A stretch of 64,000 nucleotides of DNA, taken from assembly GCA_000509225.1 (NCBI GenBank), contig BAOK01000001.1, positions 2,464,914-2,528,913 of the forward strand, in the 5' to 3' direction. Origin of the DNA: Parvibaculaceae bacterium Mf 1.05b.01. Its GTDB lineage: Bacteria; Pseudomonadota; Alphaproteobacteria; Parvibaculales; Parvibaculaceae. Of this stretch, positions 54,659 to 63,479 are shown one piece after another. How positions within the stretch are numbered: the stretch's first letter is position 1; every line of letters starts with the position of its first letter. Position numbers and translations under genes: made by a program. The notes beneath the pieces are model-generated. The model did no database searches and was not told the DNA's origin. It saw only the letters and a list, made by a program, of their open reading frames with translations.

Positions 54659-55945
54659 TTATCCCTTCTTTCCACCGAGCAATGACGAGAGCAAACCCTT
54701 TTTCTTTTCAACAACTGCGTGCCGACCTGTGACCAGTGTCGACAGATGCCGAATGGCGGCAGTTGTCTTGTTTTTTGGGTCAATCTCCTGGAGCATCTGG
54801 CCATTGTTAGAGGCAGTGCCAAACAGGACCGGGTTGAACGGCAGGAGCAAGGTCGGTTCCTGTTCGATCGCTTCGGCAAAATCATCGGCAGGAATTTCGG
54901 GCCTCTTGGGCATGCTCATCTGGTTCAGCACGACATGAGGTGCCGCATCGTTCGTCCGCTGCTTCTTGACCAGGTCCAGGAAGTTTTTTGTGTTTCTCAG
55001 GCTTGCAAGATCAGGCGTGGCTGTAATGATAATCTCGTCTGCATTGAGCAGCGTTTGGCGTGACCAGCGGTTCCACACATGAGGCATGTCTACTATGACA
55101 CAGGGACATGTCTCTCTGACCGTCTCAATGACAGACTCGCAGGCTTCCGGCAGGAGATCTTCGTCCCGGTCCAGTGTGCCCGGCGCGCCAAAAATGGAGA
55201 GACGGTCTGTACACTTCACCAGCAACCGGTCGAGCAGCACATCATCAAGACGTTCTGGCTGCATCAGAGCTTCCGCCACACCTTGCACAGGATCCTGATT
55301 GAAATCGAGGCCTGCTGTACCGAAAGGAAGGTCCATATCAATCAGGGTGACGTCTTCACGCATTTCTTCTGCGATACACCAGCTCACATTATGCGCCAGC
55401 GTACTGGACCCCACACCGCCGCGTGCGCCCAGGAATACAATCGATCGGCCGATCGGGGGCGCATCCGGGTCGGCATAAAGACGCGCCACAGAGTCGACAA
55501 TCTGGATTGGAGACAGCGGGGCTACAAGATATTCATTCACACCCTGACGGATCATCTCACGGTAGAGCGTAATATCGTTGAGGTGGCCGACAATCACGAC
55601 CTTCGTCCCCGCATCACAGACCTCTGCCAATGCGCCGAGCTGCTTGAAGAGTGTTTCTCCACCCTCAACTGTTTCGACAATGATCAGGCTCGGTGTGCCA
55701 GTGTCTCTATAATACTTAACTGCAGCCGGAATGCCGCCCATGTGAACCGTCACGTGGGCTTTTGCGAGGCGGCGGTCTTCGCCGGCCCGCTGAATGACAA
55801 CACCGGTATCAGGCTGTTCACAGAAGACCTCAATCGAGATTCTGGGAACCGGTTTTACGACAGATTGGGTGACGAACTCTTCATCACCGTCATCGTCATC
55901 TTCGAATACCGGATCCTCCGGTAGTAATTGTTCTGCGTTGGTCAT
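54659..55945 (-). CDS. cpaE: Pilus assembly protein CpaE/TadZ
   Basis: 428 residues. N-terminal receiver-like domain (about 45-160; VVIVGHLNDITLYREMIRQGVNEYLVAPLSP) followed by a MinD/ParA-like ATPase domain. The P-loop reads GARGGVGSST, without the invariant Lys of normal P-loops at the GK position. Localises the Tad machine at the pole in Caulobacter. Its ATG overlaps the cpaD stop by 4 bases. Confidence 0.92.
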   Translation of the reverse strand: MTNAEQLLPEDPVFEDDDDGDEEFVTQSVVKPVPRISIEVFCEQPDTGVVIQRAGEDRRLAKAHVTVHMGGIPAAVKYYRDTGTPSLIIVETVEGGETLFKQLGALAEVCDAGTKVVIVGHLNDITLYREMIRQGVNEYLVAPLSPIQIVDSVARLYADPDAPPIGRSIVFLGARGGVGSSTLAHNVSWCIAEEMREDVTLIDMDLPFGTAGLDFNQDPVQGVAEALMQPERLDDVLLDRLLVKCTDRLSIFGAPGTLDRDEDLLPEACESVIETVRETCPCVIVDMPHVWNRWSRQTLLNADEIIITATPDLASLRNTKNFLDLVKKQRTNDAAPHVVLNQMSMPKRPEIPADDFAEAIEQEPTLLLPFNPVLFGTASNNGQMLQEIDPKNKTTAAIRHLSTLVTGRHAVVEKKKGLLSSLLGGKKG

Positions 55946-56619
55946 TCAGCCACTTCGCTCACTGATCCTGAGGCATTACCGGATTCCGCTGCTTCCGTTA
56001 CCTCGCCCGTACGATATTTCTCAACCACTTCATCCCGGCGCGGTGCATAGGCCGGGCCCCATTCACGCGGCCCCATCAGATCTGCAGGGTCTGCCACGAT
56101 CGCGGCCAGATTGCTCTGGGAGGCGCAGCCAAAGTTTGGCGTCCGCCCGTTGTTCGGTGCGAACGCGTAATCCTTCGACCAGTTGCCGCAGGGACTTGCG
56201 CTCGCCACATATCGACGATAGGTCAGGATGACAGGTGCGCTGCTGTTTGCTGAGGAGGCCCGATAGGCGGCATACCCAACTTCTGACCCGCTTAGACCTG
56301 CATCAGCGAGGGCCGCCCGTGTTTCTGCAACGATGGACACCGCCGCAGCTTCATTCGGCGATCCGCTGGGCGCTGCGATGGTCAGAGCGCCGTGCCCGCG
56401 GCTTTTATAGGTCCGCGCAAATGCGTCGATTGCTGCTTTGTCCGCAAGAGTAAGCGCTACCTTGTCTTTTGGAACGTCCATCTGGAACGTCACGACTTGC
56501 GGGTCGACGCTGATTGGATGCTGGTATCTCGCGTCAAACAGCGCGTCCTCGCGTCCGTTGAAGGCACCGCAAGCGCTCAAACCAAAAGACACGAGCAGGG
56601 TTAGGATCAATCTCGTCAT
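55942..56619 (-). CDS. cpaD: Pilus assembly lipoprotein CpaD
   Basis: 225 residues. Signal peptide with LSAC lipobox (Cys at about 16). The mature part has PISVDPQVVTFQMDVP, a region with AIDAFARTYKSRGHG like peptidoglycan-associated folds, and CGNWSKDYAFAPNN near the end, the CpaD hallmark. ATG at 56619 preferred (GGAG-type site upstream) over an open frame to 56712. Sits between cpaC and cpaE. Confidence 0.9.
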   Translation of the reverse strand: MTRLILTLLVSFGLSACGAFNGREDALFDARYQHPISVDPQVVTFQMDVPKDKVALTLADKAAIDAFARTYKSRGHGALTIAAPSGSPNEAAAVSIVAETRAALADAGLSGSEVGYAAYRASSANSSAPVILTYRRYVASASPCGNWSKDYAFAPNNGRTPNFGCASQSNLAAIVADPADLMGPREWGPAYAPRRDEVVEKYRTGEVTEAAESGNASGSVSEVAE

Positions 56620-56635
56620 CAGCTTCTCCACTCCC

Positions 56636-58141
56636 TCAATCCACCACAAAGCCAACAGGGCCCTGCAAAGCACCATCCGAGCCCTCAGAGCCCGCAACTC
56701 CATAAGTCGCATTCAGGCGACCCATCAGGAATGTGTCGAGATCGGATGCTGGTGCATATCCATCTGTCGGCAAGACGATTTTATCGCGACTGGTTGCGTC
56801 CACGAGGTAAGGCGTGACGATAACGACCAGCTCAGTTTCATTGTCCTGAAAGTCGCGGCTTCGGAAGAGCGAGCCGAGCACCGGTACGTCCTTAATACCG
56901 GGAACACCATCTATGTTTTGTTTCGTCGTTTCAGACAGCAGGCCAGCCATGACCATGGAACCGCCGCTTGGCAGTTCAACCGTCGTTTCAGCGCGACGCA
57001 CGCGCAGTGCCGGTACCGTCACGCCGTCCTGTCGGATGGTGTTTCCGTTTATATCTGTGACGCTGGTTCCTTCGAACACAAACGACCCCTCAGAGGTTAG
57101 CTCACTAACTTCTGTCGAAATCTGCAGGCTAATTCGCCCTTCGCCAAGCACGACCGGCTTAAAACCAAGCCCGACACCGAAAGGTTTGAACTCCAAGATC
57201 ACATTGCCGTTTCGGTCCTGGGACGTCGGCACAGGGAATTCACCGCCGGCAAGGAAGCTCGCGGACTCACCAGAGATTGCGGTGAGGTTGGGCTCTGCAA
57301 GCGTGCGAAGAAGCCCTGCGCGCTCAAGTGCGCTCAAGGCCGCTGTAATGTCTGAACCGCCGGTCGCTGGGAGCCCGTTCGGCGCAGATGTCAAACCACC
57401 AAGAGAGCCACCCTGAAGAGAAAGAGCGTTCGCTGTGGCCAGGCTCAACGCCAAACTCCCAATGTCCACGGAACTTGTTAGATCGACCCCCAACTGCTTG
57501 ATCAAGCTGCGCTGCATTTCCGCGACGGTTACGCGCAGATTGACCTGCTCATTGCCTTCGACTGCCAGCATGTTGAGGATCTGATCTGGGTTACCGATAA
57601 AGCGGGCAGCAAGATCACGGGCCTGCGTAGCTTGAGCCGCATTGGGCACAAAACCAGATAGAACAATATTGTCATTGACCGCCTCGACGTTCACACGTGC
57701 ATTGGGCAGAAAACGGGCAATCATGCCGGAAAGCCCCACAAGGTCCCGCTCTACACGGATCTCCAAATTCAAAATCTGCTCGCCGCGCGCATTGAAGAAA
57801 AAGGCGTTCGTTTGGCCGATCTCCATGCCGATGACGTAGGTCCTGCGCGCAGTGCGAACGACAGCATCCACGATGGCTGGATTGGACACCAATACATCTT
57901 TCGCATCCACCGGCAACTCTATGATGGCAGCCTTGTTGAGCCCGAGGGTCAGGGTTCGAGATGCGGTGCTTGCGCCGCCTTCGGTGATGCGCACGAGCTG
58001 CGCGTCGCCCGCTGCCATAACGGCACTGTTAGGCGTCAGACCGGAGACAGCGAAAAGCGGCCCCAAAAATACAAATGCCAAAGCTCTCCGGAGCTTTACC
58101 GGCGACAGGAAGCGATAGCGATACACAGCCATCCAGGTCAT
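56636..58141 (-). CDS. cpaC: Pilus secretin CpaC/RcpA
   Basis: 501 residues, exported. N-terminal pilus-N domain (about 50-125: ALNKAA-type block, VLVSNPAIVDAVV, FFNARGEQILNLEIRVER), a BON-like segment, then the secretin ring domain (QVNLRVTVAEMQRS; LAEPNLTAISGESASFLAGGEFPVP; ELPSGGSMVMAGLL). Forms the outer-membrane pore. Overlaps the cpaB stop by 4 bases. Confidence 0.93.
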   Translation of the reverse strand: MTWMAVYRYRFLSPVKLRRALAFVFLGPLFAVSGLTPNSAVMAAGDAQLVRITEGGASTASRTLTLGLNKAAIIELPVDAKDVLVSNPAIVDAVVRTARRTYVIGMEIGQTNAFFFNARGEQILNLEIRVERDLVGLSGMIARFLPNARVNVEAVNDNIVLSGFVPNAAQATQARDLAARFIGNPDQILNMLAVEGNEQVNLRVTVAEMQRSLIKQLGVDLTSSVDIGSLALSLATANALSLQGGSLGGLTSAPNGLPATGGSDITAALSALERAGLLRTLAEPNLTAISGESASFLAGGEFPVPTSQDRNGNVILEFKPFGVGLGFKPVVLGEGRISLQISTEVSELTSEGSFVFEGTSVTDINGNTIRQDGVTVPALRVRRAETTVELPSGGSMVMAGLLSETTKQNIDGVPGIKDVPVLGSLFRSRDFQDNETELVVIVTPYLVDATSRDKIVLPTDGYAPASDLDTFLMGRLNATYGVAGSEGSDGALQGPVGFVVD

Positions 58142-58983
58142 TGCCCTCTCCCTGCTATTGTTGTCTGGGTTGTTTCAACGCCATAGCGCAGAATACGCAC
58201 GGACGTTCCGTAGCCTGCACTGCTGCGCCCTGACTGCTGGTTGGAAACACTTGTCGGCACCTGGTCAGTCCGCGCGCTGTCGGCCAATGGCCGCAATGCC
58301 AGGGAAAGCTCACCTTGAGCCGCTGCAAGGGCAAAACCTTCGGCCTGCGCCGGCAACATTTCCAGCGTGGCGGTCTTACCAACAACAACTTGTTCGCCTT
58401 CTACCTCTTTGAATGTTTGATCAATGGCCAATACGCGCACATTGCGAAGAATGGTTTCGCTTCGATAGCCATCGCCATTGCCACCGTCCTCGCCGCCAGA
58501 GCGAAGACGCATGGTCACAATCACATCTACACGGTCATTAGGCAGAATAAAGCCGCCAGCGCCCGTCTCCGGCGAGATTCTGGTCGAAACAGCTCGCATG
58601 CCAGGCGACAGAAGTGCCGACATAAAGCCGGCATTTTCGAAACTGACCAATTTTCCAGATGTAATAGGTTCCCCGGCAAGAATTGGACTGCGCGCGATTG
58701 CGCCGCCAAAAACATCCAAGGCATTTGGCTGCACATCCTGCGTCACAAATGAACCAGAGACCGCATCTTCCGGCCATGGCTGCCAAACAAGGTCGCCCTT
58801 GCCAACACGCTGGCCCAGTGGAATATCAGCAGCGGCGACAAGCACTTCCGCCATTGGCTGCTCGATGATTTGTGGCACAACGACCTGCGGCGTCTCGGTG
58901 GACACGAGTGATCGTGCAAGGAATGCCGCGAGCCCCGCAGCAACCAATGCCAATGCCAAAATTCCAATTCTCATCGCGTTCAC
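58138..58983 (-). CDS. cpaB: Pilus assembly protein CpaB/RcpC
   Basis: 281 residues. N-terminal helix (about 3-22), then a SAF/AFP-like domain (VLVAAADIPLGQRVGKGDLVWQPWP) and an RcpC/CpaB C-terminal domain with NDRVDVIVTMRLR and ATLEMLPAQAEGFALAAAQGELSLALRP. GTG start at 58983 with GGTGGTGAT upstream; an internal ATG at 58974 is possible. Between cpaA and cpaC. Confidence 0.9.
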   Translation of the reverse strand: MNAMRIGILALALVAAGLAAFLARSLVSTETPQVVVPQIIEQPMAEVLVAAADIPLGQRVGKGDLVWQPWPEDAVSGSFVTQDVQPNALDVFGGAIARSPILAGEPITSGKLVSFENAGFMSALLSPGMRAVSTRISPETGAGGFILPNDRVDVIVTMRLRSGGEDGGNGDGYRSETILRNVRVLAIDQTFKEVEGEQVVVGKTATLEMLPAQAEGFALAAAQGELSLALRPLADSARTDQVPTSVSNQQSGRSSAGYGTSVRILRYGVETTQTTIAGRGQ

Positions 58984-59134
58984 AGGATCACCACCTTATT
59001 TCCGGCTGTGAGAGATCGATCTGCCCTATCAAACGACTTTTCGATCAACTTATAGTTAATTTTGCTACGCCTTTTTCCTGGGACAGTTCCCAGCATATGC
59101 GGTCTGTTGTTGGACTTTCCTTCCGAGGTTTTGA

Positions 59135-59644
59135 TCAGATGCCGGACACTGCCAGCGCAAACCAGACCGTTTGCGGCAAAGCAAAGAGGGCACCAGCAGC
59201 AAGTGCAATCCCGTAAGGGATGCCCGCTTCTCTGTCGTGCAGTCGTGAAATCCAGGGTCTTGTCTGCATCGCAGCTGCCATTGGCACCCGACGGAACATG
59301 AGCAATGAGAGCGCGAGGAGGCCGCCAATGATCGCGGTCCAGGCGAGATAGACCGGCAGGGAAGGCCATCCTATCCACAGGCCGATTGCCGCCATGAGTT
59401 TGGCGTCGCCACCGCCCAAAAGGTTCATCGCGAACATTGCCATTCCAGCAAACAGCAGCGCCAATCCCAGCGCAACGTGGCCAGCGATCATCGCCCAGCT
59501 CATTCCTGCGAAAGACACAGCCACGACAAAAAGCCCCACCAACGCGAGCGACACCCAGTTCGGAATCCGAAAGGTCAACAGATCGCTGACCGCTGCCACA
59601 ATGAGCAACGCTGGAAAGATGGTGAGGATGCTGGTCTGCAACAT
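59135..59644 (-). CDS. cpaA: Prepilin peptidase CpaA/TadV (A24)
   Basis: 169-residue integral-membrane aspartic peptidase. First catalytic Asp in VSDLLTFRIPNW, second in NLLGGGDAKLMAA, the typical A24A pattern in a short TadV-type form. It cleaves the Flp prepilin after its Gly. 151 bases separate it from cpaB. Confidence 0.92.
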   Translation of the reverse strand: MLQTSILTIFPALLIVAAVSDLLTFRIPNWVSLALVGLFVVAVSFAGMSWAMIAGHVALGLALLFAGMAMFAMNLLGGGDAKLMAAIGLWIGWPSLPVYLAWTAIIGGLLALSLLMFRRVPMAAAMQTRPWISRLHDREAGIPYGIALAAGALFALPQTVWFALAVSGI

Positions 59645-59777
59645 GCAAAAGCCTAAAAGTTGAATGAAAACAAGTACTTTGAACAGTTGAACTCAGAATG
59701 AGAGAGTGTCTCGACGGGTGTAAACACGGCGTAAAGATGGTGCGTTTTTCCACCCAGTGTTTTCAGCCTGATGCCGA

Positions 59778-59817
59778 CAAAAAAAGACCGCTGACTCGCT
59801 ATGCGGTCAACGGTCTT
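59778..59817 (-). terminator. Intrinsic terminator after the flp pilin gene
   Basis: On the minus strand, AAGACCG (59817-59811) pairs with CGGTCTT (59790-59784), followed by a T-run. This would uncouple most of the very high pilin transcription from the cpa genes downstream. Confidence 0.8.
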
Positions 59818-59873
59818 ACTTTTGAAGTCTCGCCAAGCATCCGGCCTAAATGCCAGGACGCCTGAAAAGAGCC

Positions 59874-60053
59874 TTAGCCTGCTACAGGTGCAACAAGTGC
59901 AGTATCGATGGCATTAAAGATCGCCAATACATCGCCACCGATCGTGCCAACAACACCAACGATCGCAACTGAAATACCCGCAGCGATCAAACCATATTCA
60001 ATGGCAGTCGCACCGGACTCATTGTCCATGAAACGCTTCATAAAATTAGTCAT
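59874..60053 (-). CDS. flp: Flp-type pilin
   Basis: 59 residues: short positively charged leader (MTNFMKRFMDNESG) then the cleavage site G-ATAIEYGLIAAGI with the conserved Glu at position 5 and Tyr at 6 of the mature pilin, and a hydrophobic helix. Mature length about 45. ATG at 60053 is supported by GAGGAT upstream. The main subunit of the Tad pilus, processed by CpaA. Confidence 0.95.
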   Translation of the reverse strand: MTNFMKRFMDNESGATAIEYGLIAAGISVAIVGVVGTIGGDVLAIFNAIDTALVAPVAG

Positions 60054-60524
60054 AACTAGATCCTCATAAATACTCTTAGTACAGCACCAGCCCAAACCCA
60101 CCGTCTTGCGACCACTGTCTTTGAGCTCATCCAACCTACTTGGCAGGCCTTACCTCCAAGTTAATCTGAAGATGAAAAACGCTGACATCCTGATTTTTTA
60201 TTTGAACATTTTTACTCAATACAATTTAAAATTCCATTTATCACATCACTACTTTGTCTATTCAAATATTCAATCTCCCTGCGATAGCTGTTTCGCAATA
60301 GGTTGGTTAAAAATCGGTGACTGCAGAGGATCGAGAACTGAAACACTTCAAGAAGATCAAAAACACACGCCACGGTGGGCGTGCACGATGCCAGGACGGT
60401 CCATCCAACCGAATTTTCAGCAAACTATCTCATTTGCAAAGCGTTTAGCCTTTCAGGCCTAAGGTTGGGCCTGTCCTAAACAACCCTGCGACCAAACCTG
60501 TCGCAACTGAAGGGATCTATGTAG
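60054..60524. other. AT-rich divergent promoter region
   Basis: 470 bases without a gene, between flp and the pilus-N-domain gene. The stretch 60181-60240 has about 23 percent G+C, far below its surroundings, typical of an UP-element-like or regulator-bound region for strong pilin transcription. I found no convincing sigma-54 or CtrA box by eye, only TTAA-N7-TTTA near 60227. An open frame at 60106-60462 has no coding character. Confidence 0.5.
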
Positions 60525-61004
60525 ATGACGCACGTTTCGAAGCAGCCATGTCGCGCTCTCGCCTGTGCCGCAGCACTGTCCGGGGGCCTATTGGCACTCC
60601 CTGCTTGGGCAGCAGACCTCAGAGTCGAAGTCAATCATTCGCATTTACACACACTCAAGCACACTGCGTCGACCCTGATTGTCGGCAATCCGGCGATCGC
60701 AGATGTCTCCATCAGCAACAACAACACGCTTGTTGTCTTTGGAAAGACCTATGGCATGACCAACCTCATCGCGCTTGATGCGACCGGTCGGCAAGTTGCC
60801 AATCTCGATGTCAGGGTAACAGAGTCAGGAGGCACGAACATGGTGGTCAATCGTGGCGCGAGCCAGTTGTCCTACTCATGTGCGCCTCGATGCGTTCGAG
60901 TGATAGATACTGCCGATGAGCCGACGCTGACAGATTCATTGATATCCACGACCAAAAGCGTCACCGGGTATGCCGATGCGGCAGCGTCTGGAGACACCGA
61001 ATAA
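60525..61004 (+). CDS. Stand-alone pilus-N-domain secreted protein
   Basis: 159 residues. Signal peptide ends near AWAAD (residue 30). The body matches the N-terminal domain of secretins such as CpaC: ASTLIVGNPAIADVSISNNNTLVVFGKTYGMTNLIALDATG parallels the CpaC segment VLVSNPAIVDAVV ... NAFFFNARG. The ring-forming secretin domain is missing. A short tail with CAPRC (disulfide pair possible) ends it. Divergent from flp. Likely a periplasmic accessory to the pilus (inference). Confidence 0.82.
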   Translation: MTHVSKQPCRALACAAALSGGLLALPAWAADLRVEVNHSHLHTLKHTASTLIVGNPAIADVSISNNNTLVVFGKTYGMTNLIALDATGRQVANLDVRVTESGGTNMVVNRGASQLSYSCAPRCVRVIDTADEPTLTDSLISTTKSVTGYADAAASGDTE

Positions 61005-61025
61005 GACATATTGCACCATCACAGA

Positions 61026-61058
61026 AAAAGGGGCTCCTATTTGAGGAGCCCCTTTTTT
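61026..61058. terminator. Bidirectional terminator, pilus-N / tadG junction
   Basis: Stem AAGGGGCTCC / GGAGCCCCTT around a 7-base loop, flanked by A's and T's on either side. It serves both the pilus-N gene and the convergent tadG-like gene. Confidence 0.85.
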
Positions 61059-61079
61059 GTGTCGTCTGGTTCGGTGTTT

Positions 61080-62609
61080 CTATCTACTCAAGCGCAGATT
61101 CGATAAGTCTCGTGCAATGGCTTGAAAGACGGTCTGCAATTCCTCATTGCTTGGTGAGTCAAAATATAATGCGGGACTGGTTGCGCACCCTTCCATCAAC
61201 GCTTGTGTGTCACTGTTTGAAACCTGGAACGTGATCGTATAAAGCCTAACGCCTTCATCTTTGATGTTTTCGCAAATCTCTGCTGTCTTTGGATCAAGAC
61301 GATCCTCCGCAGCTGATTTGTTGGTCGTGCCAAGCCGACCCTTTCGTATGTAGCCGTAGGCCGTGTACCTGGATCTGTTCCGATTGTTCAGCGTTCCCAA
61401 AACATTTGAACCATCGGTCAAAAGAATGATCGCCTTGTCCACAGACGGGTCATCATATTCGCGCCCTTCTGTGTAAGGCTCGCCAGGCGAGATGAGACGC
61501 CATCCCCAGGACAGACCAACCGGGATGTGCGTAACGCCACTGGCGTTCATGTCATCAATATCGTCAATGAGGAGATCTTTGTCGTTCGTCATCGGCGTCA
61601 CCGGACGCATGGTACATCCTGCATCGGGTCCTCTGCTTGAGGAGCTCACCCAAGCGCCATCATATTTGGAAATATCCTTCTGCTCCGGCCCATCATTCTG
61701 ATCCGGATCAGCATCATCCAAATAATCATTCACATATTTGCTGGCATCGCCTTCATCCGGCGCAAACCACGGCACCCATAATGTATCCGGGTTACCGGCA
61801 CTTGGCGGCGTATCATTTTCGTCAAGCGGTTCAGGGCGCGTCTGCACGCAGCCTTCCCAGGACCGGTTGTTGATCTGATCATAAAGGTCCCACAGGTTGT
61901 TCACATTGGGATCTGTGCTGAATTTGAAGTTCTCACCGTGAATGCTCGAAGCACCGGTCATATCAAGGGCGGTTGTGGGGAATTCGGTTCCCACGTTTAC
62001 ACCAGCGGCAAAAGGAACAAGACCAATATGAATTTTGTCCAGGTCCGGGTTGTCGCCGAAGAGGATATTCACAAGAGATGTCGCAGCCTCCTTCATCGCA
62101 CCAAGCTTGCCGTTTGATCCCATGGAGCCGGTATTATCAAGCACCATGACGATCTCAAGCGCCTTATTCTCTCTGGTGACTTCAATCTCACTGCCAACAT
62201 CCATTTCATCGATACCGAAAACACCCAGCAGCGATGTCGGGAGGGTCGCTGTCGCAGACAAGGTGACAACATTGTCTCCAAGGTTCAGATGAAGTTCTCC
62301 TGGAACACCAATCTCAGTTGTGGGGTAATTCGCATTGAAGAAGTCTTGCGCCAGTGTTTCCAGATACTCCTCTGACGCACCAGGTGACCCAGCAACAGCG
62401 AGCCCGGCAGCGTCCAATGCCTGTGTCAGATGCGCCTTTACGAGGTAGGCACGCGATAGGTCGACGCCAATTCCGGCGGCGGCCATAATCGGCATCAGCG
62501 CCACTGCGAAGATGATCGCGACATTGCCTTGCCTGTTGCGCCGGAACTCGCCAATTGTCGCGAGGAACTTAAACGCCGCCAGCGCCATTCTATTGCCAAT
62601 CTGGTCCAT
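61080..62609 (-). CDS. tadG: TadG-like pilus protein with von Willebrand A domain
   Basis: 509 residues. N-terminal pseudopilin-type helix after RQGNVAIIFAVALMPIMAAAGIGVDLSRAYLVK (Glu5 is absent). A vWA domain follows: VLDNTGSMGSNGKLGAM (metal-binding DxTxS form), and ILLTDGSNVLG, plus a long insertion with acidic and Asn-rich sequence (about 225-330) holding Cys-containing segments. Tad loci often have such a protein. ATG at 62609 is used with GGAG upstream; a GTG at 62636 is possible. Confidence 0.87.
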   Translation of the reverse strand: MDQIGNRMALAAFKFLATIGEFRRNRQGNVAIIFAVALMPIMAAAGIGVDLSRAYLVKAHLTQALDAAGLAVAGSPGASEEYLETLAQDFFNANYPTTEIGVPGELHLNLGDNVVTLSATATLPTSLLGVFGIDEMDVGSEIEVTRENKALEIVMVLDNTGSMGSNGKLGAMKEAATSLVNILFGDNPDLDKIHIGLVPFAAGVNVGTEFPTTALDMTGASSIHGENFKFSTDPNVNNLWDLYDQINNRSWEGCVQTRPEPLDENDTPPSAGNPDTLWVPWFAPDEGDASKYVNDYLDDADPDQNDGPEQKDISKYDGAWVSSSSRGPDAGCTMRPVTPMTNDKDLLIDDIDDMNASGVTHIPVGLSWGWRLISPGEPYTEGREYDDPSVDKAIILLTDGSNVLGTLNNRNRSRYTAYGYIRKGRLGTTNKSAAEDRLDPKTAEICENIKDEGVRLYTITFQVSNSDTQALMEGCATSPALYFDSPSNEELQTVFQAIARDLSNLRLSR

Positions 62610-62895
62610 ATTCTCATTGCTCCGTTCTCGGAACACTCCCGTGCCGGGGATTGAAATCGGGATCAGACTAGGCCGCCGGTGTTAAGGGGGCTTCAATGAC
62701 GAAGGTAAATTTTGGCTCAAATTGTCGCTATTTGACGGGGTGGGAAATGGATAAAATTTGAGACAAATTCGCGTCCCTTTTAGCTCAAATTGCCCCACCA
62801 AAACTGACGCTCCAGAAAACCTTTTCCCCTATTCCTCGTGAAAGGAAAGAACTGTCAAATCCTGACAGGCGCTAGGTCAAAGAGCGAGGCACCCC

Positions 62896-63477
62896 GTGAC
62901 GTACAAGGGCACAAGAACGGGACTATTGAGGAAATGGCGACGTTTGCCGGCCTCTCAGTCCTATAGGCAGGATGAAGGCGGCAGCGTGGCGGTCGAAATG
63001 GGCCTCGTCGCATTCCCCTTCTTTGCACTCCTTTTCGCGCTGATTGAGACAACGCTCATCTTCTTTGCCTCTGTGGCCATGGAGGGGGCAATGGAAGATG
63101 CTGCCCGCATGGTGCGGACTGGCATTGCGCATAATGACGGCATGAATGCTGCGGAATTCAAGACCGAGATCTGCACCAAGAGTCCGCTGTTCTTTAACTG
63201 CGACCAGAAGCTGATTGTCGATGTGAGGACGTTCGACGAGTTCGGCGCCGTCAACGCTGACAGCCCGATCGATGAGAATGGGAATCTCTCAAACAATTTC
63301 CAATATAATATCGGCGGTGCAGGCGATGTGGTCCTGGTTCGGGCGTTCTATGTCTGGGACGTGTTGACACCTATCGGTATTGGACTTGAGAACATGTCCG
63401 GCGGCAATCGCCTGATCGCATCCAGTTCAGTATTCCGTAATGAGCCATTCGGTGAAATTCTGGCAGGAGGCGTTTGA
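62896..63477 (+). CDS. tadE: TadE-like minor pseudopilin
   Basis: 193 residues, starts with GTG. Basic leader, then the pilin-like site GG-SVAVEMGLVAFPFFALLFALIETTLIFF with Glu at position 5 after Gly, a single helix, and a soluble C-terminal domain with a Cys pair (EICTKS, FFNCDQK). TadE/TadF proteins are processed by the prepilin peptidase and aid pilus function. Divergent from tadG; precedes another such gene by 2 bases. Confidence 0.87.
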   Translation: MTYKGTRTGLLRKWRRLPASQSYRQDEGGSVAVEMGLVAFPFFALLFALIETTLIFFASVAMEGAMEDAARMVRTGIAHNDGMNAAEFKTEICTKSPLFFNCDQKLIVDVRTFDEFGAVNADSPIDENGNLSNNFQYNIGGAGDVVLVRAFYVWDVLTPIGIGLENMSGGNRLIASSSVFRNEPFGEILAGGV

Positions 63478-63479
63478 TC

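Noticed and set aside
55079-55924. 281-residue plus-strand open frame opposite cpaE
   Set aside because: Antisense shadow of a clearly coding gene; no family features and no ribosome-binding site.
58980-59753. 257-residue minus-strand open frame overlapping cpaA
   Set aside because: It covers the cpaA prepilin peptidase in another frame, is rich in Arg, Cys, His and Trp without domains, and cpaA has both catalytic Asp motifs.
60227-60241. TTAA-N7-TTTA, resembling a CtrA box
   Set aside because: One base off the TTAA-N7-TTAA consensus in DNA that is 23 percent G+C, where such matches arise by chance.
60106-60462. 118-residue open frame in the AT-rich flp upstream region
   Set aside because: Composition follows the AT-rich DNA and no domain or start signal is visible.
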